NCBI GenBank assembly: GCA_963840445.1
Contig: CAWIZC010000032.1
Span: 656,370 to 720,369 of the forward strand
Source of the DNA: AWTP1-13 sp963840445
GTDB lineage: Bacteria > Pseudomonadota > Alphaproteobacteria > Rhizobiales > Hyphomicrobiaceae
DNA: 64,000 bases
Reading direction: 5' to 3'
The position numbers and the translations under genes were made by a program. Position 1 is the stretch's first letter. Each line of letters begins with the position of its first letter. The notes under the pieces were generated by a model. It was not told the DNA's origin and searched no databases. It saw only the letters and a program-made list of their open reading frames with translations. Of this stretch, positions 56,863 through 64,000 are shown piece by piece.

Positions 56863-57496
56863 CTAGCGATAGGCGCCGACATTGTTGACGTTGCCGAGCG
56901 GCACGCCGGCCCGTGTCAGTTCCTCGATCAGCTTGGCGGCGATCAGATGGGGCTCGGCCATGCGCAAGGCGAGCGCGCGCGAGCGGCCGGGATCGATCAG
57001 CGTGTAGGTCGAGCTGTGGTCGACGACGTAGTCCGCTCCCTGCGCTACTTTCTCGAAAGCGACGCCGAGCGCTGTCGCTGCCTCGCGGATTTTGTCTACC
57101 GTGCCGCCGAGCCCCACGAGCCGCTTGTCGAACGCCTGCGCAAAGCTACGCAGAATCGACCCCTCGTCGCGCTCCGGAATCGATGGTGACGAACAGCGGC
57201 TGCACGTGATCCGCGGCCGGCCCGATCTGGTCCAGCGCGTTGACCATGGCGCTGAGGCCCATGGGGCACAGGTCCGCGCAGTGGGTATAGCCGAAGTAGA
57301 TGAGCAGCCATTTGCCAGAAAAATCGCTGCTGCGCACCTCCCGCCCATCCGCATCGACAAATGTGAATGGCCGGTCAGGTGCCAGCCGCAGCTCCTGCGC
57401 CATGGCCCTGCCGTGCAGGCTGAGCGCGATGCCACCAGCCAGCAGAAGTGAAAGGAGCAGCATTGCGCGCGAACGTCGAGACACGAGAGCAGCCAC
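56863..57496 (-). pseudogene. SCO1/SenC-family copper chaperone, frameshifted
   Basis: The first frame (from 57496) gives a signal peptide or membrane anchor (AMLLLSLLLAGGIALSLHG) and the thioredoxin-like core LIYFGYTHCADLCPMGLSA with the C-x3-C copper motif. After VTID the reading moves to another frame (PERDEGSILRSFAQAF, DYVVDHSSTYTLIDP), where DHSS supplies the conserved His. One extra base at about 57179 (ggaatcg) breaks it. SCO proteins deliver copper to cytochrome c oxidase. The N-terminal membrane anchor suggests a periplasmic face. Confidence 0.8.
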
Positions 57497-57796
57497 CGTT
57501 TCAGAACCACAACATTAGGCCTATCGATTGGCGCAGGCCAGCGCATCGGTTCGGTCCCCGACACTCGAAAAGCCAATCGCAGTGCTGGGGCCGCCCGCAG
57601 GTGCGTGAGCTCTTGCTAACGCCAGTGGCTCCGGTGCGCGGGAGGCGGGGACCGGCGGCCGCGCCCAGGTCGGCGCCTTGCAGGGCGCGAGAGCAGCCTC
57701 GTGGAGGCGCGGCCAGGAACCGGGCGGACCACGGTGACTCTTTTCCGCGGCCCCGAACGTCCTAGGTTGAGCAGACACGAGACGCAGGAGCAGCCC
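57497..57796. other. intergenic stretch, 300 bases
   Basis: It separates the divergent SCO-family gene (minus) and the SDR gene (plus). No small gene is supported. An aggagcag site just upstream of 57797 is a plausible ribosome-binding site for the SDR. Confidence 0.4.
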
Positions 57797-58558
57797 ATGA
57801 ACCTCAAGGACAAGACCATCGTTGTGACCGGCGGCAGCCGAGGCCTAGGCCTCGGGCTCGTCGAGGCCCTGGTTGGACCAAGGCGCCAAGGTGACCGTCG
57901 TGGCGCGCGACCCAGCCGCCCTCGCCGCAGTGAAGCAGAGGCTCGGCGTCGCCGTGATCTCGGCCGACGTCACCGACGAGGGGGCCGCGCAGCGCATCCT
58001 CGCGGGACATTCGCCCCGAAGTCCTGGTGCTGAACGCCGGCACGCCTCCGCGCATGGGGCGGCTCGACCAGCTGAGCTGGGCGGACTTCACCGCGCCGTG
58101 GGAGACCGACGTGAAGGGCAGTCTCTACTGGATGCAGGCCGCCCTCAACCTGCCGCTCGAGCCCGGAAGCCGGGTCCTCGTGGGCTCCAGCGGCGCGGCC
58201 CAGAACGGATCGCCACTCTCGGGCGGCTACGCCGGCGCCAAGCGTATGCTCTGGTTCATGGCCAGGTACGCCAACGGCGTCTCCGAGCAGAAGGCTCTCG
58301 GAATCCGCTTCCAGGCCATCGTGCCGCAGCAGATGGTCGGTGGCACGGGCACCGGCGACGCGGGCTCTCAGGCATATGCCGAACGCCCTGGGTGTCACGC
58401 AGGAAACGTTCCTGGCTCGATTTGGCGCCCCGATGCCGCCCCGCCAGTTCGGTGACCATGTGGTCGCGGTGCTGGACGATCCACAGTATGCCACGGGTCT
58501 CGCCTTCGGCCTGAAGGGCGAGACGGGGATCACCGTCCTCGAGGGAGCGGCGGCTTGA
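57797..58558 (+). pseudogene. short-chain dehydrogenase/reductase, three frameshifts
   Basis: Four frames join into a normal ~250-residue SDR: MNLKDKTIVVTGGSRGLGLG, then (after ~57870) DQGAKVTVVARDP, then (after ~58005) IRPEVLVLNAGTPPR, LVGSSGAAQNGSPLSGGYAG with the Tyr-x3-Lys site, then (after ~58386) LGVTQETFLARFGAP and YATGLAFGL. The cofactor and catalytic residues are all present. The gene ends in TTGA overlapping the sigma-receiver chimera. Multiple breaks in 760 bases point to decay or low read quality at this site. Confidence 0.75.
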
Positions 58559-59313
58559 GCGAGGTTCCATCCGCGCCGCCGACGGAGCGCCACGCGCAGC
58601 TCGAGGCGCTCGCCGGCGCGCTGCGGCCGGAGCTTCACCGCTACTGCGCCCGCCTGATGGGCTCGGTGATCGAGGGCGAGGACGTGGTGCAGGACACCTT
58701 CGCCCGGGCCTTCGTAGCCCTGGACGAGCTGCATGAGGCCCCACCGCTCCGCGCCTGGCTGTTCCGGATCGCCCACAACCGCGCGCTAGACCTGCTGCGC
58801 AGTCGCGCGATCCGCGCGGCCGAGCCCATTGAGTCGGCCCACGAGGTCGCCGATCCGGAGAGCCCAGATCCTGTGGAGGCGCTGATGCGGCGGGAGGCGG
58901 TCGAGACCGCGGTGTCACGGTTCGCGGAGCTTCCGACCGTGCAGCGCAGCGTAGTGATCCTCAAGGACGTGCTCGACCAGTCCCTCGTAGTCGAAGACGC
59001 TTGGCACCTCGCCAAGGCCCTGAAGTCCGCACTCACCGAGGTGGGTATGGACGTTGCAGGACCCGCCGCGACCATCGCCGAGGCCGAACGCCTGGTCACT
59101 GAGCGCCAGCCCGACGTAGCTGTGGTCGACGTCAATCTCAAGGGTGAGATGGCCTACGGCCTGATCGACTTGTTGCATGACCGCGGCGTCAGCGTGATCA
59201 TCGTCAGCGGTTACGCCGTGCTGCCGAAGTCGACGCATAAGGCCGCTGCCATCTTGCAAAAACCATTCAGCGTGGCGGTGCTGCTGGCGACGCTGCGTCG
59301 CGTGTTGCAATAG
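58555..59313 (+). CDS. in-frame chimera: ECF sigma factor region 2 fused to a receiver domain
   Basis: Residues ~18-85 are an ECF sigma-70 region 2 (CARLMGSVIEGEDVVQDTFAR, LRAWLFRIAHNRALDLL). Region 4 begins (ELPTVQRSVVILKDVLDQSL) but is cut at about residue 144. Without a stop, the protein continues as a complete receiver: VVEDAW (acidic pair at 147-148), VVDVNL (acceptor Asp192), Ser218 (VSGY) and LQKPF (Lys236). The TTG start overlaps the SDR stop. SDR plus ECF sigma pairs are known; the receiver normally belongs to a separate gene, so a deletion fused the two. As written it could not bind a -35 promoter like a normal sigma. Confidence 0.75.
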   Translation: MSEVPSAPPTERHAQLEALAGALRPELHRYCARLMGSVIEGEDVVQDTFARAFVALDELHEAPPLRAWLFRIAHNRALDLLRSRAIRAAEPIESAHEVADPESPDPVEALMRREAVETAVSRFAELPTVQRSVVILKDVLDQSLVVEDAWHLAKALKSALTEVGMDVAGPAATIAEAERLVTERQPDVAVVDVNLKGEMAYGLIDLLHDRGVSVIIVSGYAVLPKSTHKAAAILQKPFSVAVLLATLRRVLQ

Positions 59314-59713
59314 GCGCGAAACGGTGGGGCCCGGTTTGGATGGCGTGCACCGCTCCATCCAAATGCTGTGCGTGGCGGCGCAGGCCGTGGTCATCCTTCT
59401 GTCTCGCCGGGAGGCTGCGCCCGAAGGAGGAGCACCGATCGGTCGCGCTGGTGCTGCCGCGGATCGCGGACCGCACCAGGCTGGCCGGCCTGTGGCATGA
59501 GGGGGAGCGACGGCGCGCAATTTGACGCCGCCATTGAGCATCTACGCTCTCGATTAGAAGCCGCGAGCAAAGCCCGCGCGAGCTGGCCAATGGGGGCGTC
59601 GGATTTCACCGACGTCGCCTTTTTCATTAGGAGACTAGGCTCGGCCTTCTCGGCGGTGATCGTCGTTACGGCTTCCTGAGCCCACATTAGTTGCATCACT
59701 CCCTTCCAATCCT
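59314..59713. other. intergenic stretch, 400 bases
   Basis: No gene is supported; the plus frames here have no motif. A hairpin followed by T-rich sequence lies at 59595-59625 (see terminator). The minus-strand NarL-type gene ends into this stretch. Confidence 0.4.
59595..59625 (+). terminator. possible rho-independent terminator
   Basis: cgtcgg (59597-59602) pairs with ccgacg (59609-59614) around a six-base loop, followed by tcgccttttt. The stem is only six base pairs and the hairpin lies 280 bases past the sigma-receiver chimera stop, so it might end transcripts from either direction. Modest confidence. Confidence 0.35.
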
Positions 59714-60340
59714 TTAGGCCTCGATGAGTTTGTTGCGAATGGCGTAGCGAACCAAATCCGCCGTCGTGCGCAGTTCCAATTTCCGATGGACAGTGAGCCT
59801 GTGGGTCTCGACGGTCTTTGCGCTGAGATTGAGGATGGATGCGATCTTCTTGTTGCTATTACCTTCGGCGACGAGCTGTAGCACGCTGCGCTCGCGCGCG
59901 CTCAGCGGGCTGTCGCTGCCTTTGGTCTGAAAGGCATGCAACAAGGTTGTGGAAGCCGTGCCTGTGAAAAACGGCTTGTGCTGGGCGACCGTGTCGATGG
60001 CCGCCATCAGCAGGCGTTGCGCATCGGATTTGAGAACGTAGCCAAGGGCACCCGCGTGAAGTGAATCGTAAATGATGTTGTTCTGGTCGTGCATGGTGAA
60101 AATGATGACCGCGGTGTCTGGGCTGTGCTCGCGGATCTGTTTCGTGACTTGCACCCCGTTCAGGAAGGGCAAGCAATAATCGATGATGGCGACGTCTGGC
60201 GTCGTCTTGGTGGCTTGAGTGACGGCTTCATTGCCATCCGCCGCTTCGGCCACCACCACCCAATCTGGCCGCTCGGATAGCAGTGCCTGCAGGCCGCGCC
60301 GGACGACCTCATGATCATCGGCGATAAGAATGGTGGTCAT
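59714..60340 (-). CDS. NarL/FixJ-type LuxR response regulator
   Basis: The 208-residue protein has a receiver (MTTILIADDHEVVRRGLQAL, acceptor Asp54 in AIIDYCLP, Lys104 in YVLKSD) and a C-terminal LuxR HTH (SPLSARERSVLQLVAEGNSN, IASILNLSAKTVETHRLTVH). It would be phosphorylated by a histidine kinase not seen in the window. It is divergent from the phasin-like gene across 296 bases. Length and motifs are all standard. Confidence 0.92.
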   Translation of the reverse strand: MTTILIADDHEVVRRGLQALLSERPDWVVVAEAADGNEAVTQATKTTPDVAIIDYCLPFLNGVQVTKQIREHSPDTAVIIFTMHDQNNIIYDSLHAGALGYVLKSDAQRLLMAAIDTVAQHKPFFTGTASTTLLHAFQTKGSDSPLSARERSVLQLVAEGNSNKKIASILNLSAKTVETHRLTVHRKLELRTTADLVRYAIRNKLIEA

Positions 60341-60636
60341 TGCGGCTACCGTCCTGATGGGAGCCCGGTCAGGTCTTTCACGTTCGCAAACCTGGGTGAT
60401 GTTCTTTCGCTTCCGCAGCAGGGAAAATCAGGTGAACTTTGTACATCAGGCGGGTGAAGTACCTGAGTGGGACCATTGCCGGAACTCCGCACTGCAATCG
60501 GTGGTTAGTCGTGTGAAACGGGAAGTCGCCGCCCGGGCCACTCCCGCGCCTTCGCACTCGGCTCCGCGGCTTTCGTAGTAGGCACACGACCGGCGGGCTT
60601 CCTTATCGGTTCTTCAGGCTCGGAAAGGAGCAGATC
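60341..60636. promoter_or_regulatory. divergent intergenic region, about 296 bases
   Basis: It lies between the NarL-type regulator (minus) and the phasin-like gene (plus) and must hold both promoters. An aaaggagc site precedes 60637. No operator can be assigned from the sequence alone. Confidence 0.4.
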
Positions 60637-61128
60637 ATGAATATGGTCGACATACGCAAGATGACGTCTTTGAGCGATGACGCACGCCAAGCCTTGACCG
60701 CTGCCTTCGATGCTATGGCGAAGTGGCGAGATGAGATTTCGGCCACGAACGATCGCTGCTTGCCAAAGCTTGTCGATCAGATGACCGAGGTTCAGCGCGC
60801 GATGGGCTGGCCTCCCCAGTGGAGTGCAGCCGGACGAGAGCAGCTTCTCAAAGCGTCCAAGATGCAGACACAGATGATCGACCAGATCATGGATACCTGG
60901 GAACAGACGCTTAAATCCCCAGGCGCCTTGCAAGGGGCGGCTATGCTTCCGATGCCAGGCTCGTCCGTGTCGGGGTCCAATGATCCGATGAAGGACATGA
61001 TGCAATTCTGGGAATTGTTTCCTCCCTTCAGGTTCTGGATGCAGGCGGCCGAAGCGTATCAACGTCAGTTGACGAACATGGATCCAGGTTCGACAGAGCG
61101 GAAACCGCCGCATCGCAGGGTCGCGTGA
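60637..61128 (+). CDS. phasin-like helical protein
   Basis: With a strong aaaggagcag ribosome-binding site, the 163-residue protein is almost entirely helical (SDDARQALTAAFDAMAKWRD, EQLLKASKMQTQMIDQIMDT, FWMQAAEAYQRQLTNM), like phasins and phasin-family DUF proteins of alphaproteobacteria that coat polyhydroxyalkanoate granules. No PHA synthase is nearby, so the role is only a suggestion. It overlaps the frame upstream of the LuxR-type gene by 4 bases. Confidence 0.55.
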   Translation: MNMVDIRKMTSLSDDARQALTAAFDAMAKWRDEISATNDRCLPKLVDQMTEVQRAMGWPPQWSAAGREQLLKASKMQTQMIDQIMDTWEQTLKSPGALQGAAMLPMPGSSVSGSNDPMKDMMQFWELFPPFRFWMQAAEAYQRQLTNMDPGSTERKPPHRRVA

Positions 61129-61217
61129 AAGTAGCGGACCCACGCAAGCGTCTGACCAAGTTTATGAGTTCTCGACCGCTGCGAGCTTACAGTGTCATTC
61201 TTGGCAAGGAGCCAACG

Positions 61218-61991
61218 ATGGCGTCCCACACACCTCCCGCACGGTTAGAGTTCCCGGTCACGCCTTTCCTGACCGAGTTCACCGCCCATGTCATGGAATG
61301 GAGCACCCCGAGCCAGGTGCTCGACGCCCTGCATGAATTGGTGTCAAAGCGCCTTCCGTTGTCCGTGCTCGGTGCGGCACGTTTCCCGGTCAAGGCATCG
61401 GACTGGCGCTCGACGCGGCTTGAGAGGGATGTGTTCCTGCACTCGTCGGCCCCTGAGGGTTGGTGGGATGAGTACACTGCGATGGCTAAGCATGAGCAGG
61501 ACGTAGGCTCGATAATGGCCAAGTCCAGCCTCATGTCCTGCACCTGGACTGAGACCATGAGGATGCTCGAGCCGATCGGCATCGACCGTTGGCCCTATGA
61601 TCTGGCACGCCGATACGGGATGCGTGACGGGCTCACTTGCCCAGTCGGGCGGCGGTGGCTCGTCGTCTACTGGTCTCCCAAGGTGCTGAGCCACGCACTC
61701 ACGCAACCCATGCGAATCATCCTCTTCGCTGTCGCGAGTTTTGCGGCGCTGCGCCTGGAGCAGTTGACCAGCGATGATCCGAGATGGCCGGAGAAGGTGC
61801 GTATCACCCCTCGTGAATTAGCTGTCCTCCGGCTCGTCTCGCTGGGAAATCGCACAGAAGAGGTTGCGAAGGTGCTGGGCCTGGGCGAGGAGACCGTGCG
61901 TAGTCACCTTAAGAAGGTGCAGAGCAAGCTGGGGGTCCGTAACCGTGCTCAAGCGACGGCAGAGGCGGTCAGACAGCAGTTGATACCCTAA
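61218..61991 (+). CDS. LuxR-family transcriptional regulator (autoinducer-domain type)
   Basis: From ATG 61218, after an aaggagcc site, the 257-residue protein has an N-terminal ligand-like domain (FLTEFTAHVMEWSTPSQVLD, later IGIDRWPYDLARRYGMRDG) and a C-terminal LuxR HTH (VRITPRELAVLRLVSLGNRT, EETVRSHLKKVQSKLGVRNR). It resembles autoinducer-binding LuxR proteins, but no LuxI-type synthase is in the window, so it may be an orphan receptor. The longer frame to 61125 is unlikely given the ribosome-binding site. Confidence 0.8.
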   Translation: MASHTPPARLEFPVTPFLTEFTAHVMEWSTPSQVLDALHELVSKRLPLSVLGAARFPVKASDWRSTRLERDVFLHSSAPEGWWDEYTAMAKHEQDVGSIMAKSSLMSCTWTETMRMLEPIGIDRWPYDLARRYGMRDGLTCPVGRRWLVVYWSPKVLSHALTQPMRIILFAVASFAALRLEQLTSDDPRWPEKVRITPRELAVLRLVSLGNRTEEVAKVLGLGEETVRSHLKKVQSKLGVRNRAQATAEAVRQQLIP

Positions 61992-62264
61992 AAGTTCGTC
62001 GCCAGTGCTGCAGCGGCCACTGGGACGTAGTTGAAGCGGTTGGCAACGTGCGATGGCCGGCATCTGCCTGGGATTGCGGGCGCAGCGAACGCCTCCACGG
62101 GGGGAACCGGCGTTCGGGGTCAGTCGGAGCCGACTTCAGTCGAGCGCACCAAACTACCCGGGGTTAAGCCTAGACCAATGCATCCGTTGCGTGTCTCTTC
62201 AGGCGTACGCTACCGTACAGGTGCGAGGGCACCTTAGAAGGCCAAGTGAAGGAGGCCAGAAAGG
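61992..62264. other. intergenic stretch, 273 bases
   Basis: Nothing coding is supported. A strong ribosome-binding site (gaaggaggccag) lies just before 62265. Confidence 0.4.
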
Positions 62265-62477
62265 ATGCGTACCCATCGAGACCCCTGGCGAGCGACCAGA
62301 GACCCACACCCCACGAAAAAGTGGCTGGCCTTCCGCGTCAGGGGCTCAAGGTCTGAGCGGTACGCAGGGGTGATCTACGCCGACACCCAACGGGCCGCTG
62401 AGCAGGAGGCATTCAAAGTCTTCAGCGCCAGCAGTGAGATGGACCGGCGCAAGGTCTACGTGAGGCAGCACCCCTAA
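62265..62477 (+). CDS. small conserved hypothetical protein, 70 residues
   Basis: The gene has an excellent aaggagg site. Its C-terminal half (KKWLAFRVRGSRSERYAGVI, then DTQRAAEQEAFKVFSASSEM) resembles a short conserved protein of alphaproteobacteria. It is basic and probably a small soluble protein. Its 3' end overlaps the convergent 26-codon membrane peptide gene by 4 bases. Function unknown. Confidence 0.6.
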   Translation: MRTHRDPWRATRDPHPTKKWLAFRVRGSRSERYAGVIYADTQRAAEQEAFKVFSASSEMDRRKVYVRQHP

Positions 62478-62554
62478 GCGTCGCTGCGAGGGACCAGCAC
62501 GATCAGGCAGCCGTAGGCCACGATCAACAAGAGGATGGAGAGGACGTCTGCCAT
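62474..62554 (-). CDS. tiny membrane peptide, 26 residues
   Basis: ATG at 62552-62554 to TAG at 62474-62476 gives MADVLSILLLIVAYGCLIVL followed by VPRSDA: one clean hydrophobic helix with an acidic N-terminus and a charged C-tail, like KdpF-type or other single-helix accessory peptides. It lies two bases downstream of the stop of the 32-codon peptide gene, so both are translationally coupled. No flanking ATPase is seen, so no partner can be named. Confidence 0.5.
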   Translation of the reverse strand: MADVLSILLLIVAYGCLIVLVPRSDA

Positions 62555-62556
62555 CG

Positions 62557-62655
62557 TCAGTCGTGCATGATCGCGACGACGATCTGCACGAAGAGGCCAA
62601 CGGCGACGAAGCCGAAGGCGACGATCATAAGTAGGCCAGGATCAAGCAAGTTCAT
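62557..62655 (-). CDS. tiny membrane peptide, 32 residues
   Basis: From ATG 62655 the peptide MNLLDPGLLMIVAFGFVAVG continues LFVQIVVAIMHD, a single ~22-residue hydrophobic helix. It directly precedes the 26-residue peptide (TGA, CG, ATG). A longer frame to 62754 exists but the added part is basic and unlike the rest. Two coupled one-helix peptides suggest a small membrane accessory system; function unknown. Confidence 0.5.
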   Translation of the reverse strand: MNLLDPGLLMIVAFGFVAVGLFVQIVVAIMHD

Positions 62656-63147
62656 GTATGTGCGAGCCCCCCGCCGGACTTTGTTTCTGGTTTTGTCAGG
62701 TGGTTGGAATGAAGCCCGATACCTACATGACGATGGCCCCCAGCCGGTCCCCAATTTTGGGTGAGGGTTAAAGCTGGGGGGTCCACGTCTTAGTCATCCT
62801 CGAAGTGCAGGAAGCAATGGCAGTGCTGCGCATGATCTTGCTGCATCGGCCCTGCTCGGTCGAGCGGGAGAGGCCGAGATGGCCGCCTCCTCCTGGTTTG
62901 CTCCATGCCCGGTTGGAAGGTGGAGACCTTTCTCGCACTACGGGATTCCCCTGATTGACGAGTGACGATCTTCGTCGAGAGATGAAGTAGCGAGGGAGGT
63001 CTGCCGCCCAGCAAGCCGCCTCTTTTTGGACTGAGCCTCCCCTTGAGGCGGTGACCTCCCTGTCACCTCTTTGGGAGACGGGCAACCTTCCTAGCTGGCA
63101 AGGGCCTCCGCGACCCCTCCACATGTCCAACGAGCGGTTGCTAGGTG
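62656..63147. other. intergenic stretch, 492 bases
   Basis: No gene is supported on either strand. An 8-base inverted repeat cccccagc/gctggggg flanks a loop at 62737-62780. The plus and minus frames here show no known motif. Confidence 0.4.
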
Positions 63148-63477
63148 TCAGGCTACTTCGTCTTCGTACTTTCTGACGGCCTCCCCAAGAGCAAGCATGG
63201 CCGGATGCCCAATCTGTAGTGCTAAGAACCGAACGCCGATGTGGGTGCCCGCAACCCACATTACTTGGGCAGGCAGTCGAGCACCGGACAGTAGCTCTAC
63301 CGTCACGCGTTCGCCGATGGCGGCTGGGAAGCTGCTTACAAGCCGAAGGCCGTGATGAGAGTAGTCTTCGATGACCACGCTGCGGACAAGCCGGTGGCAG
63401 TGCAGGAGGGCAACGATGTGAACCCGCCGCCTAACGCTTAGTCGGCGTTCCTGAAAGGCAAGAGGAAGCTGTAACAT
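63148..63477 (-). CDS. PilZ-domain protein
   Basis: From the ATG at 63477 the ~109-residue product has ERRLSVRRRVHIVAL and IEDYSHHGLRLVS, fitting the PilZ pattern of an R-x3-R stretch followed by D/N-x-S-x-x-G, and ends LQIGHPAMLALGEAVRKYED. PilZ domains bind cyclic di-GMP and adjust motility or exopolysaccharide output. It is preceded by the ~120-base repeat copy 2, which lies in its upstream region. The longer frame to 63621 overlaps the repeat and is rejected. Confidence 0.78.
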   Translation of the reverse strand: MLQLPLAFQERRLSVRRRVHIVALLHCHRLVRSVVIEDYSHHGLRLVSSFPAAIGERVTVELLSGARLPAQVMWVAGTHIGVRFLALQIGHPAMLALGEAVRKYEDEVA

Positions 63478-63481
63478 ACTG

Positions 63482-63600
63482 CACCGTCCATCGGTTCGAG
63501 ACCAAGGCGCAGGGTCACACGCAGCAATGCGCGGTCCTCTGGAGGAAGCTCGGGGGGATCGCTTCTGCCTGTCTGGGGGAGAGAGACAGGAGAACGTGAC
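63482..63600. repeat. ~120-base dispersed repeat, copy 2
   Basis: It matches 37454-37575 along its length with scattered substitutions and small indels. It lies immediately upstream of the PilZ gene start, where it could influence that gene's expression. Confidence 0.7.
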
Positions 63601-63845
63601 ACTGCCACGCGAGCATCTCACCTTCCACGCGCTGTTCTATCGGCAGGTGTACTGAATTTGATGTGCTGCGGATTACCGAGGGCGGTGCCAATCCGAGAGC
63701 CTTGTCGCGGCCGCCGTCTTAGGGCGAACTCATAAAAGGACAAGCGCTCGCATTGAGTTATGCGAGCACGCTATTGCAGGCTTCACCCCCTGCGACGTCA
63801 ATCCGTGCATTCAGAATTGCCCGCAGGCAATTGGCGGACGCTGGA

Positions 63846-63902
63846 GCATAGCCGATTGTTACCGGCGCAAACCCACACGGCCCACCCGTCCTACACGGGT
63901 CA
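63846..63902. repeat. 57-base dispersed repeat, copy 2, with terminal hairpin
   Basis: It matches 33255-33311 at 55 of 57 bases and ends in the same acccgt-cctac-acgggt hairpin. The sequence around it (63601-64000) shows no gene. Two near-identical copies in one window suggest a genome-wide element. Confidence 0.75.
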
Positions 63903-64000
63903 CTCCCCCGACCCGTGCCACTCGTCCACCACCATAGTAGCTGGCGCCGACAACGCCTCGCCGCGCACCGACGTAGCCGGCCGAGACATAACCCCGTCGC

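Noticed and set aside
62557..62754. Longer 65-codon version of the 32-residue membrane peptide
   Set aside because: The extra N-terminal part is basic and proline-containing and would not suit a membrane peptide; the internal ATG gives a clean single helix.
1..64000. CRISPR arrays
   Set aside because: No series of evenly spaced short direct repeats with unique spacers and no cas genes were seen.

Overview
The window reads as a high-GC alphaproteobacterium, most likely Hyphomicrobiales (relatives of Bradyrhizobium, Rhodoplanes or Hyphomicrobium). The pointers are a DUF1127 protein, a phasin-like protein, two complete branched-chain-amino-acid-type (LIV) ABC importers, a rhizobia-like zinc-ribbon peptide and the gene style in general. 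This placement is inference from gene content; no rRNA or intact tRNA is present.

Layout. 1-7.7 kb is surface and envelope related: the C-terminal part of an autotransporter (frameshifted), a TIGR03032 protein, an APS-kinase/nucleotidyltransferase fusion, a polysaccharide flippase and a GNAT enzyme. An IS110 remnant and dinB follow. 10.2-20.6 kb is a catabolic island of two divergent operons. The minus operon has an FAD oxidoreductase, an Asp/Glu-type racemase, a crotonase and an acyl-CoA ligase. The plus operon has a Rossmann protein split by an amber codon and a full LIV importer. It looks like uptake plus CoA-dependent breakdown of one small amino- or carboxylic acid. 20.6-25.1 kb is a tightly coupled minus operon: PqqD-like protein, HPr-kinase-like protein, two family 2 glycosyltransferases and an NTP_transf_5 nucleotidyltransferase. 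This is a tailoring-type cluster with no visible precursor. 25.6-31.6 kb has a decayed membrane gene, an IS3 remnant, a truncated secreted protein and a type I secretion ABC transporter with its HlyD partner.

31.6-37.8 kb is a sparse region with an acyltransferase-like membrane protein, a GNAT/DUF1127 pair, a frameshifted histidine phosphatase and repeat elements. 37.8-45.4 kb looks like the eroded remains of an integrated element: serine recombinase, DUF3631 ATPase, zinc-ribbon proteins, a tyrosine-recombinase C-terminal fragment, a broken response regulator and direct repeats. 45.5-51.1 kb is a second LIV operon with a GntR-type regulator. 51.5-55.4 kb is one very long regulator (pseudo-receiver, winged helix, pseudo-cyclase, ATPase, TPR) cut by three frameshifts.

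56-64 kb holds an LVIVD pseudogene, a frameshifted SCO protein, a frameshifted SDR, an in-frame sigma-factor/receiver chimera, a NarL-type regulator, a phasin-like protein, a LuxR-type regulator, a short basic protein, two tiny coupled membrane peptides and a PilZ protein. Two intergenic repeats in the last 0.6 kb have copies near 33.3 and 37.5 kb.

A striking global feature is the number of single-base frameshifts (at least fifteen) in otherwise good genes, while the LIV operons are intact. Either the region is decaying or the underlying assembly carries homopolymer indels. This should be settled before calling any of these genes dead.
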